A stretch of 64,000 bases of DNA from Synechocystis sp. PCC 7509. GTDB taxonomy: Bacteria > Cyanobacteriota > Cyanobacteriia > Cyanobacteriales > Chroococcidiopsidaceae. Below are positions 16,188 to 24,888 of the stretch, piece by piece. The stretch lies in assembly GCF_000332075.2 (NCBI RefSeq), contig NZ_ALVU02000001.1, forward strand, positions 1,135,193 through 1,199,192, written 5' to 3'. A program made the position numbers and the translations under genes. The notes beneath the pieces are model-generated. The model saw nothing but the letters and a program-made list of their open reading frames with translations. It was not told the origin of the DNA and made no database searches. Numbering within the stretch: the stretch's first letter is position 1; the number at the start of each line of letters is the position of its first letter.

Positions 16188-16763
16188 ATGTCTTGGGTAA
16201 AAAATCTCGTACCCGTCCTTACGGTGCTTTGCTGTACAACTATCGCCACCACTGCAAACGCCGATTCCTTTGACCAAGATGTATCGCAATTTATCTCTAA
16301 GGAAGGTACGATTATCTACCTAGGAACGGGGGTAGTTTTACCTTTGATCTTAGATGGCAAAAATGGTAAAAACCAGTCTTTAAGGGTAGTAGATTCCCTC
16401 GGTACGAGCTTGCTTGTGTGCGAAGGATTAAAGGTTGTAACCGATGTCAAACGTCCTGATTCTGAGGAGCGCGATAGTTTTCCTAGCTGTCATGCAACCT
16501 TAGCTTTTGCGGTGGCAACAATGCAAAGTGAGTTTCAGCCTAAATATACGTTGCTTTGGTATGCGGGGGCAAGTGCGATCGCCTATTCGCGGGTAAATCT
16601 CAATCGTCACCGTTGGACAGAAGTATTAGCAGGTGCGGCAATTGGTTACGGCATTGCTAAATTAGAATTGAGTCAACCCAACGGACTAATTTTGTTTCCT
16701 TTAATTGGTAGCGATGACGAAGGGGGAACAATTGTAGGTTTGCAGATGAGTAAGTCTTTTTAG
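16188..16763 (+). CDS. PAP2-type phosphatase, exported, 191 aa
   Basis: A signal peptide (residues 1-25, ending TTANA) precedes a PAP2/type-2 phosphatidic acid phosphatase core. The three motifs are visible but modified. KVVTDVKRP matches motif 1. FPSCHA takes the place of the usual PSGH with the catalytic His kept. SRVNLNRHRWTEV stands for SR-(5)-H-(3)-D, with Glu where Asp usually supports the nucleophilic His. The enzyme would act on the periplasmic side on lipid phosphates or a phosphorylated small molecule; the altered residues make the substrate uncertain. The gene is divergent from gatB, with 93 bases between them. Confidence 0.8.
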   Translation: MSWVKNLVPVLTVLCCTTIATTANADSFDQDVSQFISKEGTIIYLGTGVVLPLILDGKNGKNQSLRVVDSLGTSLLVCEGLKVVTDVKRPDSEERDSFPSCHATLAFAVATMQSEFQPKYTLLWYAGASAIAYSRVNLNRHRWTEVLAGAAIGYGIAKLELSQPNGLILFPLIGSDDEGGTIVGLQMSKSF

Positions 16764-16784
16764 GATGGGTAATGGGGAAGTTTT

Positions 16785-17423
16785 TTAACTAGCTTTTGTT
16801 GCTACGCCAATAATATGCGGGGTAACTAGAGGAACTGGTGCTTGAAAGTCTTGGTAATCCACCTTTGCAAAACCAGCATTTTTGATAGCGAGTCCAGTTT
16901 CTCGATTGGGATTGCAACCATCGCCGATTACATTCCAAACTGGCTTAACTGTATTTTGTACCTGGCGCAAAAAAGTACCCTGTGGTGCAGCAACGTGTTC
17001 AATAAATAAAAAGCGTCCTCCAGGCTTCAGAACTCTTAAAACTTCCTGCAATGTCTTGTCTAAATTAGGTACAGAACATAAAACTAAGGTACTGACAACG
17101 GTATCAATGCTATTATCTTGCGCCTCTAGCTGTTCGGCGGAAATTGTTTGAATCTCAACGCTTAAACCTAATTTTTCGGCGTTTTTTTGCAAATAAGAGT
17201 GCATAAATGGATTAGGTTCAACTCCAATCCATTTAATATCGGTTGGATAGTAAGCAGCATTAGCGCCCGTACCTGCGCCAATTTCTAATACAGTGCCGTG
17301 TAAGTCTGTAAACAGAGATTGTTTGCGATCGCGTATCTTTTTTTCGTACTCCGCCGTACCATTTGCCATTAGCCAAGCAAATACTCGTTTGTACCAGCCA
17401 GGAGAAGAATTTTCACTAATCAT
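16785..17423 (-). CDS. class I SAM-dependent methyltransferase, 212 aa
   Basis: A UbiE/methyltransferase-11 type Rossmann protein. The SAM-binding motif I is VLEIGAGTGANAAYY, motif II is IKWIGVEPN, and the post-motif region DNSIDTVVSTLVLCSVP is followed by LKPGGRFLFIEHV. The substrate is unknown; related proteins include METTL7-like and phospholipid-type methyltransferases. I chose the ATG at 17423 (MISENSSPGWYKRVF). The longer alternative from 17528 would translate through a strong hairpin (17443-17469) and overlap the preceding gene. It is the last gene of a minus-strand run that begins at alaS. Confidence 0.8.
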   Translation of the reverse strand: MISENSSPGWYKRVFAWLMANGTAEYEKKIRDRKQSLFTDLHGTVLEIGAGTGANAAYYPTDIKWIGVEPNPFMHSYLQKNAEKLGLSVEIQTISAEQLEAQDNSIDTVVSTLVLCSVPNLDKTLQEVLRVLKPGGRFLFIEHVAAPQGTFLRQVQNTVKPVWNVIGDGCNPNRETGLAIKNAGFAKVDYQDFQAPVPLVTPHIIGVATKAS

Positions 17424-17442
17424 GTTTGCATTGTAGGTATTG

Positions 17443-17469
17443 TAGAGACGTTCCGGTGGAACGTCTCTA
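17443..17469. repeat. perfect 12-bp stem hairpin, dispersed-repeat type
   Basis: TAGAGACGTTCC (17443-17454), loop GGT, then its exact inverse (17458-17469). It lies between the stop of the 86-aa gene (17495) and the start of the methyltransferase gene. There is no T run, so a processing site, attenuator or mobile hairpin repeat is likelier than a simple terminator. Similar GAGACGTTCC hairpins are common in cyanobacterial intergenic DNA. Confidence 0.7.
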
Positions 17470-17494
17470 TCATGGTTAGGTTTTAACAAAAGCA

Positions 17495-17755
17495 TCAAGC
17501 GTGAAGATTTGCTTGTTCCAGCAACCAAGGATCGACGGGTTCGCCATCGCGGCGACTTAGTTGGACTTCTACAACCATTACCTCTTTAGATCCTGGTGGC
17601 GCGGGTTTTTGCAGAAATTTAATATTGTAATCTGCCGGGTTATGATTGCGCTCAGTAAGCCAATCTTGGACTTTTGTAGTTGCAAATAATGATTGCCCTT
17701 GTTCAAACATTCGGGTAATCTGCATTTGGAGCGTGTAAGGATTTAATCTACCCAT
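17495..17755 (-). CDS. conserved hypothetical protein, 86 aa
   Basis: Small soluble protein beginning MGRLNPYTLQMQITRMFEQG and ending VDPWLLEQANLHA, with a central beta-strand-like MVVEVQLSRRDGEPV. I do not recognise a domain. The balanced composition, the position 14 bases after a Uma2 gene on the same strand and the codon usage support a real gene. It probably belongs to the alaS-led transcription unit. No membrane segment or metal motif is seen. Confidence 0.65.
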   Translation of the reverse strand: MGRLNPYTLQMQITRMFEQGQSLFATTKVQDWLTERNHNPADYNIKFLQKPAPPGSKEVMVVEVQLSRRDGEPVDPWLLEQANLHA

Positions 17756-17769
17756 AATTTCCTCTAAAG

Positions 17770-18474
17770 TTAATCGGGATTGATGCCTAATTCTCGAAGT
17801 TTAGCGGCTAGTTGCTGCGATCGCACTTTTTCAAGTTTTAATTCCTGCTGCGATCGTTCTAACTCCTGCTGCGCTTGTTCTTTAGCAAGGTTTTCTTGTT
17901 CTCTTGAAGTTGCTAGTTCTACATAAGTCGCAAATTTTTCCCCATCTGGTCGATATAGTTGCAACTCTGTACCCAGCATATTAAATTTAATCTTTAATCT
18001 AGGGCTAACCCAATCTAGCATTTGGTCAATTACGTCTAATCGCCCGTCACGACGCAACCAGCCGCTTAAATCGCCCTTATCGGGGTCGTATAGATAATAT
18101 TCTTCAGCGCCATAGCGATCGTAAAATACGAGCTTTTTATCTAATCTTGTCTGCGTGTTTCCAGGGGAACGAACTTCAAATACTACCTGGGGTGCAATAT
18201 TTGCTTCTTTCCATTGTTGATACGAACCGCGATCGCCTTTTGGTCTACCCATAATTACCATAGCGTCTGGTGCGGCGCGGATAACGTTGTTACCTTCTAC
18301 GGGATACCACAGCAAATCTCCGGCGATAAAGACATTATCATCGTTCTTAAATAGCCATTCCAAGCCTTCTTTAATCGTCACTATCCAGCGAAATTGCTTG
18401 GTATTATCTGACATTGGTTCGCCGTCGCAATCTGGATAAATTATTTCTGTTTGATTGGTAGTTTGTGTAACCAT
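17770..18474 (-). CDS. Uma2 family (DUF820) PD-(D/E)XK nuclease-fold protein, 234 aa
   Basis: The Uma2 family is greatly expanded in cyanobacteria; its fold is that of restriction endonucleases, but its cellular role is unknown. The family core is present: AGDLLWYPVEG, AAPDAMVIMGRP with the first acidic residue, PQVVFEVRSPGN with the E-x-(K/R)-like pair, then LDKKLVFYDRYGAEEYYLYDPD. From about residue 185 to the end the sequence is a charged coiled coil rich in E, Q and L, a frequent extension in this family. The gene follows a 69-aa membrane protein with a four-base gap. A second Uma2 gene is at 24236-24853. Confidence 0.85.
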   Translation of the reverse strand: MVTQTTNQTEIIYPDCDGEPMSDNTKQFRWIVTIKEGLEWLFKNDDNVFIAGDLLWYPVEGNNVIRAAPDAMVIMGRPKGDRGSYQQWKEANIAPQVVFEVRSPGNTQTRLDKKLVFYDRYGAEEYYLYDPDKGDLSGWLRRDGRLDVIDQMLDWVSPRLKIKFNMLGTELQLYRPDGEKFATYVELATSREQENLAKEQAQQELERSQQELKLEKVRSQQLAAKLRELGINPD

Positions 18475-18478
18475 TGCC

Positions 18479-18688
18479 TTACTCCTTCATACAACGCATA
18501 CAAACCGGAAATATAGTTATAAGTGCGATCGCTTCAAACAAAACTTGAAATTGGGAAGCAGTCAAAGCAAATCCCCAAACTAGAAAAATTGCGCCTCCTA
18601 TTACCGCACCAAGCCGATAAATTTCATCTTTTGTTCTCAAACCTAGCCAAACAATACTTAGCCCAAGTCCCAGTAAAATTAGATTCAT
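18479..18688 (-). CDS. small two-helix membrane protein, 69 aa
   Basis: Mostly hydrophobic: LILLGLGLSIVWLGLR, then LGAVIGGAIFLVWGFALTAS and VLFEAIALITIFPV, suggesting two to three membrane helices. It ends with two cysteines in CMRCMKE. I know no family. It starts three bases after the stop of alaS and ends four bases before the Uma2 gene, which strongly suggests co-transcription and argues that the frame is a real gene. Confidence 0.6.
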   Translation of the reverse strand: MNLILLGLGLSIVWLGLRTKDEIYRLGAVIGGAIFLVWGFALTASQFQVLFEAIALITIFPVCMRCMKE

Positions 18689-18691
18689 AAT

Positions 18692-21325
18692 TTAAGGTTG
18701 GCTGAGAGTAGCTTTTAGTTGAGTACGGGCATATTCTAGTGCTTCTGGTAATTTACTTGCGTCCCTTCCTCCAGCTTGAGCGAAGTTTGGTCTTCCACCG
18801 CCACCACCGCCACAAATTTTAGCGATTTCGCCTACAAATTTACCTGCTTGCAATCCTTTCTTATTCACATCAGGACTAAAAGCCGCAACTAAGCTAACTT
18901 TGTCGATTTCGGGAACAGAACCTAATACTACTGCGCCTTTGCCGATTTTTTGCAATAGCCTTTCCGCCGCAATTTTTAAAGAGTCTGGCTCAACTTCGCC
19001 AATTTGAGCAACAATAATTTTGTAGTCGCCGATAGTTTGCGCTTCTGTTAGTAAAGTTTCAGATTTATGTAAGGTTAGTTCGGCTTTGAGTGCTTCTAGT
19101 TGCTTTTGAGCGGTTTTTAGTTCCGTTTGTAAAACTGTAACTCGCATTGGCAATTCTTCGGGTTTTACTTTAAAGAATCCGCTTAGTTCCCTAACTACTT
19201 TATCGCGGACGTTTAAGTAATCCAATACCGCCGCTCCTGCAACGGCTTCTATTCTCCTTACTCCTGATGAAATCCCGGTTTCGGAAACTATCTTAAATAC
19301 GCCGATTTCCGCCGTATTTCGCACGTGAGTACCGCCGCATAATTCCATTGATACGCCCGGAAAATCTATAACTCTTACGACATCGCCGTACTTTTCCCCA
19401 AACATAGCGATCGCACCTTTTGCTTTAGCCTCTGCAATTGGTAGTATTTCTATATCTGCATGATGGGCTTCAGCTATCCAGGTATTTACTTGCGCTTCTA
19501 TTTGCTGCAACTCATCCGGGGTTATTGGACGCGGACAATTGAAGTCAAAACGCAGCCTATCAAAAGCTACCAATGAACCCGCTTGAGAAATAGAAGGATC
19601 GACAATCTTTTTTAAAGCTGCTTGCAATAAGTGAGTAGCAGTATGATTTGCTTGGGCGCGGAGACGACAAGCGCGATCGATTTGGGCGGTTAAGGGATCG
19701 CCTACGTGCAGTGTACCGCGTTCAATTCGTCCGTAATGAATGTAGATACCCGATTGCTGCTTAACGTCATTAATAGCTACTACTACACTATCTCCAGACA
19801 AGTAACCGCGATCGCCTATTTGTCCGCCCGATTCGGCGTAAAATGGAGTTTGATCTAACAATACTTGTACTTCGCTTCCAGCTTCTGCTGCTTCTACTTG
19901 CTGACCGTTAGCAATCAATGTCATAACTTGAGCAGGGGTTGAAGGCTGAGTGTAGCCGAGAAACTGCGTTGCATTAATTCCCGATGCTAGTTGATTGAGA
20001 GAGTTTGCAGTTAAATCAATAGTTTCATGCGCTCCTTTAGAAGTACCGATTTGAATCTCCATCTCCTCCTCAAAGCCTTCTACATCAACCTTTATCCCGT
20101 GTTCGGCGGCAATTTCTTGAGTAAGTTCTAAGGGGAATCCGTGCGTATCGTAAAGAATAAAAGCATCTTTACCAGAAATCTCTTTAGGGGATTTAGCTAA
20201 TATATCTGCTAATAATTTTTCGCCTTTAGTTAGAGTTTTGAGAAAATTCGCTTCTTCTCGTTGCAGTTCATTTTTAATTACAGTCTCTTTGGTGCGAACA
20301 TTGGGGTAAGCTTCTTCAGAAAGAGCGATCGCACTTTGGGCAACAAGAGTTGTAAACTCTCCTTGTATGCCAATTAATCGCCCGTGACGTACTACCCGAC
20401 GAATCAAGCGGCGCAATATATAACCCCGTCCCACGTTAGACGCGGTAATGCCATCAGCGATCATATGCACTACAGCGCGGATATGATCGCCAATTACTTT
20501 GAGAGATATTTTAGTTTGTTCGTCACTTTGAACGTAATCAATCCCGGCAATTTCCGCCGCCGTTTTCACAATTGGCTTAATTAAATCAGTTTCGTAGTTA
20601 TTCGGGACTTGCTGAAGAATTTGCGCCATCCTTTCAAGTCCCATCCCCGTATCAATATTTTTGTTTTGCAACGGGGTCAAATTGCCTTCTACATCCCGGT
20701 TGTACTGCATAAATACCAGGTTGTAAAACTCAATAAACCGCGTATCGTCTTCTAAATCTATATTCTCATCGCCGTGTTCGGGGTGAAAGTCGTAATATAT
20801 CTCCGAACAAGGGCCGCAAGGGCCTGTAGGGCCAGATACCCAAAAGTTATCATCCGATCCCATCCGCTTGATTCTTGCTTCCACAACGCCGATTTTGTCG
20901 CGCCAAATAGCAAAAGCTTCGTCATCGTCTTCAAAAACGCTGACAACTAAGTTTTCGGGTTTTAGTCCAAATACTTGTGTTGATAATTCCCATCCCCAAG
21001 CGATCGCTTGTTCCTTAAAATAATCTCCAAAGCTAAAATTGCCCAGCATCTCAAAAAATGTATGATGCCTAGCTGTACGCCCGACATTTTCAATATCATT
21101 GGTACGGATGCACTTTTGAGAAGTAGTCGCCCGTTTATACTCCGACTGTCTTTGTCCTAAAAAAATTGGCTTAAATTGCAACATCCCGGCGATCGTTAGC
21201 AGTACCGTCGGATCTTCTGGTACAAGGGAAGCACTAGGTAAAATTTGATGCTGTTTATTAGCATAAAAGTCCAGAAATTTTGTCCGAATGTCGTTACCGC
21301 TAAGATACTGGGGATTTGCAGCCAT
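18692..21325 (-). CDS. alaS: alanyl-tRNA synthetase, 877 aa
   Basis: The enzyme charges tRNA-Ala in the cytosol and hydrolyses mischarged Ser and Gly. The class II aminoacylation core occupies about residues 1-450, with motif 1 near [20 protein letters not shown] and an intact [14 protein letters not shown] segment. The editing domain has the zinc ligands in [14 protein letters not shown] and [13 protein letters not shown]. The C-terminal C-Ala domain ends [15 protein letters not shown], needed for tRNA contact. The length agrees with bacterial AlaRS. It heads a tightly spaced minus-strand run (18688, 18474, 17755, 17423). No T-box leader is seen in the short upstream gap. Confidence 0.98.
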   Translation of the reverse strand: MAANPQYLSGNDIRTKFLDFYANKQHQILPSASLVPEDPTVLLTIAGMLQFKPIFLGQRQSEYKRATTSQKCIRTNDIENVGRTARHHTFFEMLGNFSFGDYFKEQAIAWGWELSTQVFGLKPENLVVSVFEDDDEAFAIWRDKIGVVEARIKRMGSDDNFWVSGPTGPCGPCSEIYYDFHPEHGDENIDLEDDTRFIEFYNLVFMQYNRDVEGNLTPLQNKNIDTGMGLERMAQILQQVPNNYETDLIKPIVKTAAEIAGIDYVQSDEQTKISLKVIGDHIRAVVHMIADGITASNVGRGYILRRLIRRVVRHGRLIGIQGEFTTLVAQSAIALSEEAYPNVRTKETVIKNELQREEANFLKTLTKGEKLLADILAKSPKEISGKDAFILYDTHGFPLELTQEIAAEHGIKVDVEGFEEEMEIQIGTSKGAHETIDLTANSLNQLASGINATQFLGYTQPSTPAQVMTLIANGQQVEAAEAGSEVQVLLDQTPFYAESGGQIGDRGYLSGDSVVVAINDVKQQSGIYIHYGRIERGTLHVGDPLTAQIDRACRLRAQANHTATHLLQAALKKIVDPSISQAGSLVAFDRLRFDFNCPRPITPDELQQIEAQVNTWIAEAHHADIEILPIAEAKAKGAIAMFGEKYGDVVRVIDFPGVSMELCGGTHVRNTAEIGVFKIVSETGISSGVRRIEAVAGAAVLDYLNVRDKVVRELSGFFKVKPEELPMRVTVLQTELKTAQKQLEALKAELTLHKSETLLTEAQTIGDYKIIVAQIGEVEPDSLKIAAERLLQKIGKGAVVLGSVPEIDKVSLVAAFSPDVNKKGLQAGKFVGEIAKICGGGGGGRPNFAQAGGRDASKLPEALEYARTQLKATLSQP

Positions 21326-21475
21326 AAAACTTTAATTGGTTTAAATAATATATAGATATTTTACAATAGCGAAAAAGTGCGATCGCGCTTTTTTGATTAT
21401 CCAACTGCGGGGTAATGAGAAATCGCACCTCTAAGCCTTAGAATTAAAGCCTGAAATATACCCAAATGATTTACT

Positions 21476-21685
21476 ATGGCGCTCAAACTCAAAGTTCCTA
21501 ATATCATGTGTGCTGGCTGTGGCGAAACAATTACTGATTCTATCCATACGATGGAACCCGATGCCAAAATTGATGTCGATGTTCAAGCAAAAACTGTCAC
21601 CGTAGAATCTGCGGCTTCCGAAGAAACTATCAAGCAAGCTATTGTCGCCGCAGGCTTTACCGTCGAAGGCTATCAACACGGCTAA
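21476..21685 (+). CDS. heavy-metal-associated (HMA) domain protein, copper-chaperone-like, 69 aa
   Basis: A single ferredoxin-like HMA domain with the metal-binding pair in NIMCAGCGETI (Cys12 and Cys15) and the expected beta-strand VDVQAKTVTVES. Free-standing proteins of this size carry Cu(I) to P-type ATPases such as CtaA/PacS in cyanobacteria (Atx1 type). No ATPase gene is next to it, so the partner is not visible here. The Atx1 loop His is not evident, so another metal or a purely structural variant is possible. It is convergent with infC across a shared terminator. Confidence 0.85.
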   Translation: MALKLKVPNIMCAGCGETITDSIHTMEPDAKIDVDVQAKTVTVESAASEETIKQAIVAAGFTVEGYQHG

Positions 21686-21699
21686 CTTTTTTCCATAAA

Positions 21700-21731
21700 A
21701 TAAAGAGACGCTTACAAAAACGTCTCTTTAT
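21700..21731. terminator. bidirectional terminator between the HMA gene and infC
   Basis: An 11-bp perfect stem (ATAAAGAGACG at 21700-21710 with its inverse at 21721-21731), a 10-base loop, and T-rich ends on both strands, placed between two convergent genes. Confidence 0.8.
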
Positions 21732-21748
21732 CAATTATTGTGCTTACT

Positions 21749-22276
21749 CTATTTCTTCGGAGAAATTAACATCATCATATTGCGCCCTTCTTTTTTGGGT
21801 GCTTGCTGCACTTCTCCAAAAGTCTGTAAATCTGTCGCCATACGCTTTAGCAACGTTTCGGCTAGGTCGCTATGCTGAATTTCTCGCCCGCGAAACATGA
21901 CCGTTGCTTTTACCTTGTCGCCGTCTTTAAGGAAACGCTCGGCTTGATTTATCCGCACCTTGTAATCATGCTCCTCAATTTTGTAGCGCATTTTTACTTC
22001 TTTTACGTCGGCGGTATGCTGCTTTTTCCTCGCCTCTCGCGCTTTCTTCTCTTGCTCAAATTTATATTTGCCGTAGTCCATAATTCGGCAAACTGGCGGT
22101 TCGGCTTTGTCGCTCAACAATACTAAGTCTAGCCCTCTTTCTTCGGCAATTGTCATCGCCTCCGTAGGGGTAATAATGCCTAGCTGCGCCCCGTCACTGT
22201 CGATTACTCGAATTTCCGGGAAGCGGATTCTTTCGTTTATTTGGGGTAAATCGCGAGTTCTTCTTTTTTCTATCAC
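21749..22276 (-). CDS. infC: translation initiation factor IF-3, 175 aa
   Basis: IF-3 binds the 30S subunit and enforces correct start-codon selection. The N-domain opens [20 protein letters not shown] and contains [20 protein letters not shown]; a linker ([16 protein letters not shown]) leads to the C-domain with [15 protein letters not shown] and the ending MMMLISPKK. The coordinates use a GTG at 22276. Upstream in the same frame there is only ATC-ATA-ACA-CCA after a TAA, with no ATG. Many infC genes start with AUU or a similar rare codon so that IF-3 represses its own translation, and an ATA or ATC start giving two to four more residues is possible here. The 5' region is about 250 bases with no gene. 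Confidence 0.95.
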   Translation of the reverse strand: MIEKRRTRDLPQINERIRFPEIRVIDSDGAQLGIITPTEAMTIAEERGLDLVLLSDKAEPPVCRIMDYGKYKFEQEKKAREARKKQHTADVKEVKMRYKIEEHDYKVRINQAERFLKDGDKVKATVMFRGREIQHSDLAETLLKRMATDLQTFGEVQQAPKKEGRNMMMLISPKK

Positions 22277-22523
22277 TGGTGTTATGATTTAATAGCAACT
22301 GTCTTGAATGACCTAGCTTTACTTCAAGCTAAGAAAAAATTAACCACTGGCAGTATACTTCTTTCAAACTTTAAGAGTTCAAAAAAAGCTGCACCCCGCT
22401 TTTAGTTAATCTGTATCAAACAGAATACTTCTTTGTACTTGCGATCCACCATAGCATTTTTACTATCAAATTGCTAACGCATAAAGTAGGTATTTTGTAA
22501 AGATTTTCTTAACTTTAAAAATT

Positions 22524-23186
22524 TCACCACTCGGTTTGCTGACGCAGACAAGCAATAGCTTCCTCGGTGGGGACTTGTTCAAAGCGATCATAAAAATTAC
22601 TGACACTAAAAAAAGGTTCGGGTGTATTGAGAATAACTAAGACATCGCCCCAAGTTTGTAGCCAAGGTAGCAAGGAAGCGGGAGCAACGGGCGCACACAG
22701 CCAAATAGCGGCGGGTTGGTAGATTCTCAACGATTGAGCCGCCACCGCCATAGTTAGCCCTGTGGCAATGCCATCATCAACAATAATTGCGATCGCACCT
22801 GTTAAATTAACATCAGGACAAGCAGGGCTAAATTGCTCGTCTTGAAATTTAGCAGTAGCTAAAGCCGTGTTTAGCAAAGCTTGTCTATGTTGAGGTTGTT
22901 TAGGTATTCGGCTTTCTTCCCACAATACATCTCCTTGAGCCGTTACCGCACCAATAGCAAGTTCGGTGTTTTTGGGATGGGTAATTTTTTTCGCAACGAT
23001 CGCACTCAGGGGGCATTTTAGCAAACGGGCAACGGGTAAAGCTACAGGTAATCCCCCTCGTGGCAAAGCATACACGACTTGGGGCGGCATAATTGTAGTT
23101 GCCGATAGTTGGGTAATAGTTGTGTAAATCGCTTCGGCTAATTGAATTCCGGCATCAGTGCGATCGCTAAAAAGTGGAGTTGACAT
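22524..23186 (-). CDS. phosphoribosyltransferase family protein, 220 aa
   Basis: A type I PRTase fold with the PRPP-binding loop in GAIAIIVDDGIATGLTMAVA (around residues 125-150), preceded by VYALPRGGLPVALPVARLL. Family members use PRPP in nucleobase salvage, but this subgroup, which often replaces specific residues of the hood region, has no assigned substrate. The tail NFYDRFEQVPTEEAIACL is typical of the predicted phosphoribosyltransferases of the YqgF-unrelated DUF class. The gene stands alone between infC and a divergent uracil-DNA glycosylase gene. Confidence 0.8.
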   Translation of the reverse strand: MSTPLFSDRTDAGIQLAEAIYTTITQLSATTIMPPQVVYALPRGGLPVALPVARLLKCPLSAIVAKKITHPKNTELAIGAVTAQGDVLWEESRIPKQPQHRQALLNTALATAKFQDEQFSPACPDVNLTGAIAIIVDDGIATGLTMAVAAQSLRIYQPAAIWLCAPVAPASLLPWLQTWGDVLVILNTPEPFFSVSNFYDRFEQVPTEEAIACLRQQTEW

Positions 23187-23374
23187 AAATTAAGTGCGCC
23201 TAAATAAATGTAGCGGACTTACTTTTGATATTGACGGATTTTTGAGAAAAGTTAGCAAAAATTGCAACTTTTGACATAGTTTGATTGAGGAAGTACGGGG
23301 CGTAGAATGAGTTTAAAATTAAGGCACACTAAGTTAGGATGCGAAGTCTCGCTGACGCAAGTAAATCAATCTCC

Positions 23375-24067
23375 ATGAATAGCGAACAACAACTCAGCCT
23401 TTTTGACAATTCAACAGCGCCAGCAGTACCTCAACCGGATTTGATTCCTACTGATGCCAAAATTCCTATCCCTCCCGGTACTTATGCCCACATGACGGAG
23501 TTGGCGCAGCACTGCAACCATTGTTATCGATGTCCTTTGGGAGCAACTCGCACTCATGCGGTGGTAGGAAAAGGTGATTTAAAAGCACCAATTATGATTG
23601 TTGGCGAAGCACCAGGGCAAAATGAAGACGAAACGGGATTGCCTTTTGTGGGTAGAGCAGGACAATTGTTAGATAAAATCTTAGCTTCGGTGGGCTTAAA
23701 TGCTCAAGAAGATGCTTATGTATGCAATATTATCAAATGTCGTCCGCCTAGCAATCGCGTACCAACTACCGACGAAATAGCGGCTTGTAAGCCTTATATA
23801 TTAGAGCAAATTCGGTTAGTAGATCCAAAAGTTATTTTATTAACTGGGGCGACGGCGGTAAAAGGATTAACCGGAAATAAAACTGGGATTACTAAAATTC
23901 GCGGTACTTGGATTGAGTGGGAAGGGCGGTTATGTATGCCAATTTTGCACCCAGCCTATTTATTAAGAAACGCTTCCCGCGAGCAAGGTAGTCCAAAATG
24001 GTTGATGTGGCAAGATATGCAGTTAGTTAAGGCAAAAATAGACGAGCTTGGCGCTACAAGTGGCTAA
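23375..24067 (+). CDS. family 4 uracil-DNA glycosylase, iron-sulfur type, 230 aa
   Basis: The enzyme removes uracil from DNA as the first step of base-excision repair. It has the family 4 motifs: catalytic GEAPGQNEDETGLPFVGRAG, the second motif HPAYLLRN, and the Fe4S4-ligating cysteines in HCNHCYRCPLG and NIIKCRPPSNR with IAACKPYI. The domain is preceded by about 40 residues rich in P and A. I start at ATG 23375 (MNSEQQLSLFDN). An upstream in-frame ATG at 23339 adds twelve residues that read through a common cyanobacterial GCGAAG-type repeat, and it looks less likely. The length then matches the family. Confidence 0.9.
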   Translation: MNSEQQLSLFDNSTAPAVPQPDLIPTDAKIPIPPGTYAHMTELAQHCNHCYRCPLGATRTHAVVGKGDLKAPIMIVGEAPGQNEDETGLPFVGRAGQLLDKILASVGLNAQEDAYVCNIIKCRPPSNRVPTTDEIAACKPYILEQIRLVDPKVILLTGATAVKGLTGNKTGITKIRGTWIEWEGRLCMPILHPAYLLRNASREQGSPKWLMWQDMQLVKAKIDELGATSG

Positions 24068-24087
24068 TGTGTAAGTGTTAATAGAGA

Positions 24088-24115
24088 TCCCCCTAGCCTG
24101 CCTTAAAAAGGGGGA
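24088..24115. repeat. hairpin repeat, CCCCCT...AGGGGG type
   Basis: TCCCCCT (24088-24094) pairs with AGGGGGA (24109-24115). This motif pattern recurs in many cyanobacterial intergenic regions. It follows the uracil-DNA glycosylase stop by 20 bases and may serve as its terminator. Confidence 0.6.
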
Positions 24116-24161
24116 CATATCTATATGTAGCGATCGCACGCGCGATTCCTAAGCATTTTCC

Positions 24162-24189
24162 GTAGGGGTGCAATACATCGCGCCCCTAC
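24162..24189. repeat. hairpin repeat, GTAGGGG...CCCCTAC type
   Basis: A 10-bp stem with one G-T pair (24162-24171 with 24180-24189) next to a HIP1 octamer. A related GTAGGGGCGCA sequence is part of the hairpin after glnA (32179-32250), so this may be a dispersed palindrome family. Confidence 0.6.
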
Positions 24190-24235
24190 AACGTTCACAA
24201 TTGATTTAGGGTTGCTATGTCGTTAGGTAGAAAAA

Positions 24236-24853
24236 ATGTTATCTATTGCCGAAAAACTCGACAATTTGCAGCGACACACTACGGATTCCGAGCAGCTACT
24301 GATTATCAACGATATTAGCTGGCAGATGTACGAAAGTCTTTTAGAGGATTTAGCAGATAATTCTTACTTGAGAATTGCTTACCTAGAGGGAATTTTAGAA
24401 ATAATGTCCCCCAGTCGTCGCCACGAGTTCATTAAAACTAATATAGGCAGACTTGTAGAAGTTTACCTTGAGGAAACACGCACCCGTTTTTATGGTTTGG
24501 GTTCAACAACTTTTCGTCAAGAAACGGTAGCAAGAGGTATTGAACCGGATGAATGTTATTGTATCAATTGCGAAAAACCAGTTCCAGATATTGCCATTGA
24601 GGTAGTTGTTACCAGTGGCGGCATTAATTCTCTAGAAATTTATAGAGGTTTACAAGTCCCGGAGGTTTGGTTTTGGGAAAATAATTGTTTTTCTTTGTAT
24701 TATTTGGATAACGGAAATTATCAAACCCTAGCTAGAAGTAGGTTTTTGCCGCAATTAGATTTAAGTTTATTAGCTGGTTATGTAGTCTCTCCTGAACCAA
24801 TGGATGCAGTTATCGAGTTTCGGCAAAAGATTCGGGAGCAGAGGCAAAAATAA
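24236..24853 (+). CDS. Uma2 family (DUF820) nuclease-fold protein, 205 aa
   Basis: The Uma2 core can be followed through LRIAYLEGILEIMSPSRRHE, the acidic residue in KPVPDIAIEVVVTSGG, and LEIYRGLQVPEVWFWENN, the family's usual strand arrangement. It lacks the coiled-coil extension present in the other Uma2 protein of the window (17770-18474). A short cysteine pair (CYCINCEKPV) precedes the active region and is uncommon in my experience of the family. No partner gene is adjacent. It is convergent with the orange carotenoid protein gene, separated by one hairpin. Confidence 0.85.
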   Translation: MLSIAEKLDNLQRHTTDSEQLLIINDISWQMYESLLEDLADNSYLRIAYLEGILEIMSPSRRHEFIKTNIGRLVEVYLEETRTRFYGLGSTTFRQETVARGIEPDECYCINCEKPVPDIAIEVVVTSGGINSLEIYRGLQVPEVWFWENNCFSLYYLDNGNYQTLARSRFLPQLDLSLLAGYVVSPEPMDAVIEFRQKIREQRQK

Positions 24854-24879
24854 GCGGAGACTTCGCCCGAAATCTCCGC
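24854..24879. terminator. hairpin between the Uma2 and OCP genes
   Basis: GCGGAGA (24854-24860) pairs with TCTCCGC (24873-24879) and is followed on the plus strand by a T-rich tract. It starts right after the TAA of the Uma2 gene and lies ten bases from the OCP stop, so it may serve both. Confidence 0.7.
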
Positions 24880-24888
24880 ATTATATTT

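Noticed and set aside
17424-17528. Longer start of the methyltransferase at 17528
   Set aside because: It would translate through a perfect hairpin and overlap the previous gene by 34 bases; the ATG at 17423 matches the expected protein start.
23339-23374. Earlier ATG of the uracil-DNA glycosylase
   Set aside because: The extra twelve residues derive from a common GCGAAG-type repeat and have no family resemblance.
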